A stretch of 39,402 nucleotides of DNA from the NCBI GenBank assembly GCA_016199525.1, contig JACQGL010000199.1, positions 1-39,402 on the forward strand. The letters are read 5' to 3'. Made by a program: the position numbers and the translations under genes. Below the pieces are notes generated by a model. The model saw only the letters and a program-made list of their open reading frames with translations. It was not told the origin of the DNA and did no database searches. The DNA comes from Armatimonadota bacterium. Its GTDB lineage: Bacteria > Armatimonadota > SYMT01 > JACQGL01. Below are positions 33,335-39,402 of the stretch, one piece after another; position 1 is the stretch's first letter; each line of letters starts with the position of its first letter.

Positions 33335-34378
33335 TTACCTGGCCATCTCCTGCGCCACGTCCACCAGCGCCACGAAATTGCGCGCTGCCCGCTCCGTATA
33401 GGTTCCTGATGCCGTGCCGCCCAGGACGAAGCCGCGGGCGCCTGCCTCCTCAATACGCCGTCGCCCCAGCTCTTTCACCGCCACAGCATCCCACTGCTCC
33501 AGCACCTCCATATCGTCCAGGTTGCCCACCAGGCACACACGCTCACCGATGAGTCGCCTGGCCTCCCGCAAGTCGCCATCGCCCCAGGGCGGCGCTTCCA
33601 GCGGATCTAGCGCATCCACCCCCAGGTCGGCAATCGGTGCCAGCCAGCGCATAATCGGGCCGTGATTGTGATAGTAAGTCACTGCGTGATAGCGCCGCAT
33701 CAGTTGGCAGAGCTGCGTGTCGAACGGTGTGATGAGTGCCTCGAAGGCCTTTGGCCCCAGCTGGCAGGTAACGTACTCGCCTCCCACAATCCGAAAAGCA
33801 TCCACACCTGCCTGGCACAGGCGCTCCACGTAGGTATTCAGCCGACGGGCGCCTATCTCGGTCATTTGCGCCATCACGTCCGGCGCGTCCGCCCACAGTA
33901 GGCAGAAATCCTCGGGGGCGAGCATCGTGGCCGGAAAGCAGACGGCGTTGCCGATGCCCACCATTACCAGCGCCTCCTCGCCGACCCGCTCACGCCACTG
34001 CGAGAAATCGCCCAGGTCCAGATCGGGAGGTTCGTACGGCAGCGAGAGCAGCCTCTCCACGTCCTGAGCGCCCTTACAGGGGAACTCCACCGTTGCCGAC
34101 GTCACCGCCGTGCGCTGGTGACGTCGCACCAGATCGCCTTTCGGCGTGTGAATCAGGGTGATCGTTTCGGCATCATTCTGGCGCGTCGTCGTGGGCACGC
34201 TCTTTCCCAGGAACGGATCGCCGCCGGCGCCGACGGAGATAAATGGGTCCGTCCTGGAAATCAGTTCCCTGCCCGTTTCGGTGTCGGGGTCTACCTTGCC
34301 TAACCCGAACGGGGCGACGGGCACTCGATCCGGCGTACCGCCCCGGAGTGCCGTTAGTAGCCGCTGTCGGGAGGTCAC
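33335..34378 (-). CDS. URO-D-fold protein, array member E (HNH motif)
   Basis: A 347 aa protein starting at GTG 34378 after GGAGGAAAG. The N-terminus TSRQRLLTALRGGTPDRVPV is standard for the group. The metal-site position is His237-Asn-His239 (TYYHNHGPIMRWLAPIADLG), followed by VDALDPLEAPPWGDGDLREA and the strand RVCLVGNLDDMEVLEQ. The C-terminal GARGFVLGGTASGTYTE resembles the 'GG.I.....' end of the barrel. A 285-nt gap containing a GAGTTG...CAACTC inverted repeat separates it from member F, so it may have its own promoter. Confidence 0.85.
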   Translation of the reverse strand: MTSRQRLLTALRGGTPDRVPVAPFGLGKVDPDTETGRELISRTDPFISVGAGGDPFLGKSVPTTTRQNDAETITLIHTPKGDLVRRHQRTAVTSATVEFPCKGAQDVERLLSLPYEPPDLDLGDFSQWRERVGEEALVMVGIGNAVCFPATMLAPEDFCLLWADAPDVMAQMTEIGARRLNTYVERLCQAGVDAFRIVGGEYVTCQLGPKAFEALITPFDTQLCQLMRRYHAVTYYHNHGPIMRWLAPIADLGVDALDPLEAPPWGDGDLREARRLIGERVCLVGNLDDMEVLEQWDAVAVKELGRRRIEEAGARGFVLGGTASGTYTERAARNFVALVDVAQEMAR

Positions 34379-34663
34379 GAATCTTTCCTCCGGATTGGCC
34401 CCAGTCGCTCCCCCAGGAAGTAATTCAAGGGCCTCTCACAGGAGTATCAGCCAGACAATACGGTGTGCCGCCGCGTGCGGTAACTCTGCCATAGCTACGA
34501 GTTGGCACCTTCCCCTGCCACTGACTGTTCCCGTGGAGAATTGGCAACTCCCTCTCCCCGTCGGTTTTCCCTGGTGATTGCCTACGGGCGAATGTCGCTG
34601 CTGTTCCTCTCCGGAGATCAGGGAATGGGCCCCTCGATCGGCCGGCGGCCTCGCGGCTTCTGC
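34379..34663. other. Gap between array members E and F
   Basis: The largest gap inside the array (285 nt). No gene is apparent. An inverted repeat GAGTTG (34500-34505) / CAACTC (34545-34550) could form a hairpin. A weak minus-strand TTACCG-17-TATTGT arrangement lies nearby, too poor to call as a promoter. A transcript break between F and E is possible. Confidence 0.3.
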
Positions 34664-35848
34664 CTACGGCCGCGTCACGGCTGTCTCAGCGAGGACGTGT
34701 GCGGCGGTGCAGTGCGGGATGGGATACCGTCCGTACGTCCGGCACGCCTCGTAGAATGCCAGGATGTTCTCCGCCGGTGTAGCCGGAGTGATCTCGGACG
34801 ACGAGCCGATGAACAAGCCCCCGCCGGGCGCGGCGACCTGCATTGCCTCGCGTACTGCCTCTTGAATCTGCGCCGGAGTCCCCAGCGGCAGCAGTTGGGA
34901 GCAGTCTATTCCCCCTACCAGGATCAGCCGATTGCCGTATCGCTTTCTCAGCGCGGCCAGCGTCATCCCTGCCAGAGGCTCGATGGGGTTCAGCCCGTCG
35001 ATGCCTGCATCCAGCAAGTCGTCCATAATCTCCCACAGGCAACCATCGGAGTGGTAAACGACTTTGACGCCCGCCGCGTGCAGCGGCTCAATGCAGCGGC
35101 GCAACATCGGGATAAAGGTGCGCCGCAGGAAGGTGGGCGAGAACATCAGCTTCCCCTTGTAGGCGATGTCATCGCCAATGAAATACAGCGGGCCGAGTTC
35201 TTCCTCCGCCGCCACCTTCGCATAGCGCGCCGCCGTTTCCCCGAACGCTTCCAGCAGCTGGTAGACTGCATCGGGCGCATCGTAAATGGCGTAGCAGAAC
35301 CGCATTTGCCCCATCAGGCCGTAGGCCCCGTGGAATCCGCAGCCGTAGCCAGGGACGTACATCGTGTAGGGGGCGAACCGCTGCTGTTGCTCCCGCACCT
35401 GGGGCACCCAGTGGGCGCGGATCTCATCCAGGGAGGGCGGTTCGTGGCGGTAGGCGCGCAGCTCGTCCAGGCTCTCGATCTCATAGGACACTTTCCAGGC
35501 GGTTCGCCCTGAGATCCGGTGCGACCCCTTGCCTTCTCCGCGCACCTCGCCCTCACGTTCCTCTTCGAACGAACCCCCGTAGCCCCGGCACAGGTCAATC
35601 CCCAAACTGTGATAGACGCGGACCATTGTCTCGTGGTAGTCGTCGCCGTCCTGGGCGAAGTAAGGGATGATATTCCGATTGTCAAGGTAATCCCAAATGG
35701 GCGCCCGATCGCCTTCCTCGAAGTTCATAGACCGGTGGATGCGCTCCCCGACGGTTCCATCCAGCTCCGCTCCGTAGCCGGGACTCGGACGAACCCGGCG
35801 CTGATCGGCGCCCGGCGTAGAAAGGGCTGGCGGTTCATTACTGTTCAT
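34664..35848 (-). CDS. URO-D-fold protein, array member F (HSD motif)
   Basis: A protein of 394 aa with ATG 35848. A GTG at 35866 overlaps the stop of member G as GTGA and would add 6 residues. It has a longer N-terminus (about 40 residues before ERIHRSMNFEEGDRAPIWDY) than the other members. The metal-site position is His266-Ser-Asp268 (VVYHSDGCLWEIMDDLLDAG), then LNPIEPLAGMTLAALRKRYG, LILVGGIDCSQLLPLGTPAQ and APGGGLFIGSSSEITPATPA. The latter parts are close in pattern to member C. Overlap with G indicates translational coupling. Confidence 0.86.
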   Translation of the reverse strand: MNSNEPPALSTPGADQRRVRPSPGYGAELDGTVGERIHRSMNFEEGDRAPIWDYLDNRNIIPYFAQDGDDYHETMVRVYHSLGIDLCRGYGGSFEEEREGEVRGEGKGSHRISGRTAWKVSYEIESLDELRAYRHEPPSLDEIRAHWVPQVREQQQRFAPYTMYVPGYGCGFHGAYGLMGQMRFCYAIYDAPDAVYQLLEAFGETAARYAKVAAEEELGPLYFIGDDIAYKGKLMFSPTFLRRTFIPMLRRCIEPLHAAGVKVVYHSDGCLWEIMDDLLDAGIDGLNPIEPLAGMTLAALRKRYGNRLILVGGIDCSQLLPLGTPAQIQEAVREAMQVAAPGGGLFIGSSSEITPATPAENILAFYEACRTYGRYPIPHCTAAHVLAETAVTRP

Positions 35849-35862
35849 GGCGGTGACTAACC

Positions 35863-36924
35863 TCACTCATAGCGTCCGTAGCGGTGCACCAGCTCGATGA
35901 CCCGGCGATAGCCTGACAAGCTGACATCTTTGGGGATGGAATGGTCGCTGTGGTAGATGTAGCCCCCTCCCTCCCTGGCGGCGGAGACCTTGGTGCGGAT
36001 TTCCTCCTCGATCACTTCGGGGTCGGGGTCCGCCATCTTGCGCACATCAATATTGCCAAACAGCACCAGCCGGCTCCCGTATTGCTTTTTCAGCGCTTGC
36101 ACGTCCAGACCTGCCTTCACTTCCAGCGGGTGCAGCGCCACAAACCCCGCGTCCAGAAAGTGAGGGATAAGGGGTGCCACATTGCCGTCTGAATGCAGCA
36201 TCGTCTTAAGCCCTTGCTCGGCAAAGAAATCGCACAGGCGTTTGTGGTGAGGAAAGACCAGCTCCCGGTACATCCGGGGCGAGATCAGGGGTGCTCGCCG
36301 CCAGCCCAGATCGTCGTAGAGCCACGCGGCATCAAACTCCAGCCCGGCGCGCCGCATCCCCTGGTAAAGATCAATCATCAGCTGGGCGTGCGCGGCGAAC
36401 AGGTCGGAGATGAAATCGGGATCCTCCGCTAGCCACATCAGCTCGTTTTCCATACCGATCTTCGCCCACGTGGGATGGAAGCAAGCGTGCCCCGCGTAGA
36501 CGGTGAACTTGCCCTGCTCCCGGGCGTGGCGGTAGGTCTTCAGCACTGACTCGGGGATACGGGAATCGCTGAAGGCCGTTCGGTGCCGGTGCTTGAACCA
36601 GTCTTCCTTGCTCTTAATGGTGAAGTCCAGCCACTGCGGCGTCCAACCGTCCGGCGTCCGCAGGTCCCGGCGCAGCGCTCCGTTACTATCCCAGTAGGTG
36701 CGAGCGCGATCGTTCTCCTCAACGAGGCGCTCGGGGAGCTGCAGCGTGTAATCGCCGGTAATGCAGACGATTTCCGTCTGGAAGTAATCGTGCGGCGAGA
36801 CGCCGTATGGCAGACCTTCGCGCCACCAGCGTTGCACAGTCGTTTCCCAATAGGTGTCGTGAATGGGTACCCGATCGGGGACGCCACCCGACAACACGAT
36901 GGCAATGCGCTCTTGTGGGGTCAT
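35863..36924 (-). CDS. URO-D-fold protein, array member G (HSD motif)
   Basis: A 353 aa protein. ATG 36924 overlaps the stop of member H as ATGA (36921-36924). It begins TPQERIAIVLSGGVPDRVPI, then QRWWREGLPYGVSPHDYFQT as in member D. The metal-site position is His244-Ser-Asp246 (MLHSDGNVAPLIPHFLDAG), followed by HPLEVKAGLDVQALKKQYGS and GGGYIYHSDHSIPKDVSLSG. It shares subfamily features with D. The H-G-F genes are stitched by 4-nt overlaps and must be one transcript. Confidence 0.87.
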   Translation of the reverse strand: MTPQERIAIVLSGGVPDRVPIHDTYWETTVQRWWREGLPYGVSPHDYFQTEIVCITGDYTLQLPERLVEENDRARTYWDSNGALRRDLRTPDGWTPQWLDFTIKSKEDWFKHRHRTAFSDSRIPESVLKTYRHAREQGKFTVYAGHACFHPTWAKIGMENELMWLAEDPDFISDLFAAHAQLMIDLYQGMRRAGLEFDAAWLYDDLGWRRAPLISPRMYRELVFPHHKRLCDFFAEQGLKTMLHSDGNVAPLIPHFLDAGFVALHPLEVKAGLDVQALKKQYGSRLVLFGNIDVRKMADPDPEVIEEEIRTKVSAAREGGGYIYHSDHSIPKDVSLSGYRRVIELVHRYGRYE

Positions 36925-38075
36925 ACCGGTAGCCTCTCAGTTCGGATGGGATAGCTGGCCCGTTCTGCCACCATCTGGGTGATGCGCCGAATGCGCTCGA
37001 TCTTCGCGCCCGGCATCACGTTGTCTGCCACCCCCAGGATGAACGCGTCCCCTGGCGCAATGGTACGGAACAGCTGTTCCATGTAGGCTTCAAACGCCTC
37101 CTCGGTGTAGAGATCTTCCAGGATTGTGGATGGCACGCCGCCCCAGATAATGACCCGGTTTCCCCACGCGGCGCGGACTTCTTCCAACGTTGTGGGGACC
37201 ATAGGGTGCGTCACCAAGCACTCCACCATTCCGTAGCCTGCCCACTCGATGTGACGCAGAATCCGCCCCGTATCGTTGTCGCCATGCAAACAGAGTGTCT
37301 TGCCACGTGCGCGGAGCAATGGGGATAGCTCCTGGTAGTAGGGCAGGATAAACCGTTCGAACACGGGCGGGGGAGTCATCTGGCTGGAGAAGTGGACGCC
37401 GTGCAGAATCAGCCGCGCGGGGGAGTCGGCGATCACCTTCCAGATAATCTCCCGGTCCCGCTGGGTCATCAACGAAACCAGCCGCTCGACCTCGTTGGGG
37501 TAATCGTGCAGGTGGTAATAGGCATTCTCATAGCCCACCAGCGCTCGCATCCAGTGATGGAATGGGCAGTCGCCACACTCTACCATTGGATAGCCATCGT
37601 CGCCCACCTCGCGCTCGTAGGCGTCATACTCGTCATAAGTAGGAATGTAATCCGTGTGCTCGATAATGTATTCGACGGCGGGGTAGTCCTCTCGCCGCTT
37701 CAGCATATACTCAACCTGCAAGTCCTGGATGCCGTGGCGACGCAACACCTCACTGCCGCGAAACAGCGTGGTAACCGTGCCGACGGGCGTAACGTACTCA
37801 GTGAGCAACTCCATCTCATTCAGCCAGCGTTTGCGAACCTCGACGCCGTGAAGCCTGGTCTCGAAGATGCGACCGTCTCTTGCTGGGGCGCCCAGACCCA
37901 AATCGCGTTCGATATCCTGCAAGCTCCAGGGCGATCCATTCGCGCTGCGGTAGCGCTCTGGCAGCGTTCCCGCTATTCTGTGCGCGTTGTACCAGAGCAG
38001 CAGACGGGGGATCCAGGGGATTCTGTCCGGCGGTTTGCCCGACATAATGGCGAGCAGGCGTTCACGGTTGGTCAT
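36921..38075 (-). CDS. URO-D-fold protein, array member H (HGD motif), first gene of the array
   Basis: A 384 aa protein. ATG 38075 has AGGAGG 7 nt before it (GTG 38078 just upstream is less well spaced). The N-terminus TNRERLLAIMSGKPPDRIPW fits the group. It carries a distinct insertion with VEYIIEHTDYIPTYDEYDAY and YPMVECGDCPFHHWMRALVG; the Cys-x-x-Cys there could bind metal. The metal-site position is His264-Gly-Asp266 (LCLHGDNDTGRILRHIEWAG), followed by WGNRVIIWGGVPSTILED and DAFILGVADNVMPGAKIERI. It is the promoter-proximal gene, transcribed divergently from citrate synthase. Confidence 0.86.
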   Translation of the reverse strand: MTNRERLLAIMSGKPPDRIPWIPRLLLWYNAHRIAGTLPERYRSANGSPWSLQDIERDLGLGAPARDGRIFETRLHGVEVRKRWLNEMELLTEYVTPVGTVTTLFRGSEVLRRHGIQDLQVEYMLKRREDYPAVEYIIEHTDYIPTYDEYDAYEREVGDDGYPMVECGDCPFHHWMRALVGYENAYYHLHDYPNEVERLVSLMTQRDREIIWKVIADSPARLILHGVHFSSQMTPPPVFERFILPYYQELSPLLRARGKTLCLHGDNDTGRILRHIEWAGYGMVECLVTHPMVPTTLEEVRAAWGNRVIIWGGVPSTILEDLYTEEAFEAYMEQLFRTIAPGDAFILGVADNVMPGAKIERIRRITQMVAERASYPIRTERLPV

Positions 38076-38704
38076 CACGCTTCCTCCTCACGGCCACGGC
38101 GAACTCTTCCCATAAGGCTATATCAACTGCAAGGGCCTCATCCCCCTCCGGAGAATCGCCCGCAGGGCACGTTGCACCCCCTGCTGTTCGGATGCCCGTC
38201 CATCGCGAGGAGGCGGGCCATTGCGGGCGTGTCTCAGATCGGACTGGGACAGGTAGGTGAAGGTGCTGTGCTCAGGGCGACGACGGCGTTCCGCCCCCGC
38301 GTTAGGCGCCTTTCGCCCCGGCAGGCATCTGCCGCGCCAACCGGGGAAAGGAACGCCGCAGCGCGCTGATCCGACAGGCGCGGCGCGCGCCGCGAGTTGC
38401 CGGGAAAAGAAAGCGTGCTGGGGCCGGGCGCTGTGGAACCTTCGCGGCTCGTTCGGCATCCCCGACAGCAACCGGGCAAACGTGAGGGATGAACAATTTC
38501 GCGATCATGCGCTGGATCGTGAGATGCTTCGTCTCCGGCGGGCATACTGAATAGGGGAGCTGAGCAACGGCCGCCGGCGCAGGCGTTCGGCTCCTTCCGC
38601 GCGCCGACGTCCACTGCGCGGCGCAGATTCCTCCCACATGTGCTGGAAGACCCGGCCCCTTACCACACGGGCTGATGATCGAGCGAGCAGCGAGGAGGTT
38701 CGAG
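38076..38704. other. Divergent intergenic region between the URO-D array and citrate synthase
   Basis: A 629-nt stretch without a supportable gene; the short open frames are arginine/alanine-rich and lack ribosome binding sites. It must hold promoters for both directions, though I found no convincing pair. A nested stem-loop at 38284-38358 is its most obvious feature. Confidence 0.4.
38284..38358. other. Nested stem-loop in the divergent intergenic region
   Basis: A 9-bp outer stem CGGCGTTCC/GGAACGCCG (38284-38292 with 38350-38358) stacks on TTT/AAA (38311-38313 with 38347-38349) and CCCCGG/CCGGGG (38316-38321 with 38341-38346). An inner alternative hairpin GGCAG/CTGCC lies at 38320-38333. 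It could be a structured leader on either strand or a protein-binding DNA element. No T run follows. Confidence 0.45.
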
Positions 38705-39402
38705 ATGGCAAGCGATATCCTGCGAGTCACAGATGAGCGAACGGGCAAAGTGTATGAGATCCCTATCGTCCATGGCGCCATCAGGGCAATGGATGTGCGT
38801 AAGATCAAAGTCTCCGAAGAGGACTTTGGTCTCATCAGTTATGATCCGGCGTTTATGAACACCGCGTCGTGCCAGAGCAAGATCACGCTGATCGATGGCG
38901 ATAAAGGGATCCTGCGCTATCGGGGTTATCCCATCGAGCAGCTGGCGGAGAGATGTACCTATCTGGAGGTGGCCTACCTGATTCTCTACGGCGAGCTGCC
39001 TACCCGGTCCCAACTGGATGAGTGGACGAACCGGATTACCCATCACACGATGCTGCACGAGAACACGAAGAAGCTAATGGAGGGTTTCCATCACGACGCC
39101 CATCCGATGGGGATGCTGGTCAGCACGGTCGCCGCTCTCTCCACCTTCTATCCGGAAGCGAAGAACATCCTGGATCCTGAATCACGCCGGCTGCAGATCT
39201 ACCGGCTCATCGGCAAGATGCCGACCATCGCCGCCTACGCTTACCGCCATAATCTGGGCCTGCCCTACGTCTACCCCGACAACGAGCTGAGCTACACGGG
39301 CAACCTGCTGAATATGATATTCAGGATGGCGGAGGTAAAGTACAAACCGCATCCCGTGCTGGAGAATGCCCTGGACGTGCTGTTCATTCTGCACGCCGAC
39401 CA
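38705..39402 (+). CDS. gltA: Citrate synthase, 5' part (continues beyond the window)
   Basis: Condenses oxaloacetate and acetyl-CoA to citrate at the entry of the TCA cycle. About 232 residues are visible and no stop occurs before the window edge. AGGAGG (38693-38698) precedes ATG 38705 by 6 nt. Family motifs are FGLISYDPAFMNTASCQSKI, TLIDGDKGILRYRGYPIEQL, VAYLILYGELPT, HHDAHPMGMLVSTVAALSTF and NLLNMIF. The sequence stops just at the conserved LHADH region that precedes a catalytic His. The gene faces away from the URO-D array. Whether it is a true citrate synthase or a 2-methylcitrate synthase cannot be told from this portion. Confidence 0.95.
   Translation, partial: MASDILRVTDERTGKVYEIPIVHGAIRAMDVRKIKVSEEDFGLISYDPAFMNTASCQSKITLIDGDKGILRYRGYPIEQLAERCTYLEVAYLILYGELPTRSQLDEWTNRITHHTMLHENTKKLMEGFHHDAHPMGMLVSTVAALSTFYPEAKNILDPESRRLQIYRLIGKMPTIAAYAYRHNLGLPYVYPDNELSYTGNLLNMIFRMAEVKYKPHPVLENALDVLFILHAD

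Noticed and set aside
28387-38075. Annotation of array members as HemE (uroporphyrinogen III decarboxylase)
   Set aside because: The substrate-binding RQAGRY motif is absent from the N-terminal regions and the proteins diverge strongly from each other; automatic labelling as HemE would mislead.

Overview
The window is GC-rich bacterial chromosomal DNA. It has a dense housekeeping block at the left, single conserved genes in the middle, and an accessory carbohydrate/one-carbon-like island at the right. The non-mevalonate isoprenoid gene dxr, a short (199 aa) EF-Ts, an ArgA-like GNAT protein, a FecR/DUF6600 protein, PmoA-like (DUF6807) and DUF6259 proteins, and many URO-D-fold paralogues together suggest a free-living, possibly thermophilic Armatimonadota-like or Planctomycetota-like lineage. 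This placement is inference from gene content; no rRNA is present to settle it.

Layout. (1) 1-526: palindromic repeats and the rpsB promoter/leader. (2) 527-7125, all +: rpsB, tsf, pyrH, frr, then a terminator, then uppS, dxr, rseP. This is the classical translation/UMP kinase/ribosome recycling/isoprenoid/site-2 protease cluster, but cdsA is missing between uppS and dxr. (3) 7211-11566: GNAT acetyltransferase, a convergent DUF697-like membrane protein, a TIGR03960-type radical SAM protein and a YceI-like protein. (4) 11753-13924, minus: an IMP dehydrogenase whose sequence looks eukaryotic, and a stand-alone response regulator, each with a readable promoter. (5) 14412-17556, +: a glycyl radical enzyme and its activase. 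(6) 17751-21597, minus: a tandem pair of exported cyclophilins and a FecR/DUF6600 protein. (7) 22192-26032, +: a PmoA-like protein preceded by a terminator in a structured leader, a trypsin-like PDZ protease and a sulfatase. (8) 26158-38075, minus: a secreted DUF6259 protein and eight consecutive, strongly divergent URO-D/methylcobamide-methyltransferase-fold genes. (9) 38705-39402, +: the 5' part of citrate synthase.

How the genes fit together. The left block supplies translation, UMP phosphorylation and undecaprenyl/isoprenoid precursors. The right half looks like a lineage-specific catabolic locus (sulfatase, PmoA-like, DUF6259, URO-D-fold proteins), although no substrate can be read from the sequence. 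The most unusual feature is the eight-gene URO-D-fold array. Its predicted metal-site motif differs between members (DSD, HTH, HSC, HCD, HNH, HSD, HSD, HGD), and no corrinoid protein or recognisable corrinoid-reactivating gene lies in the window. Other items worth a second look are the eukaryote-like GuaB, a palindromic repeat family built on CCCGAAAGCTTTCGGG, a terminator/antiterminator-like leader before the PmoA-like gene, an orphan glycyl radical enzyme pair, and nested intergenic stem-loops.
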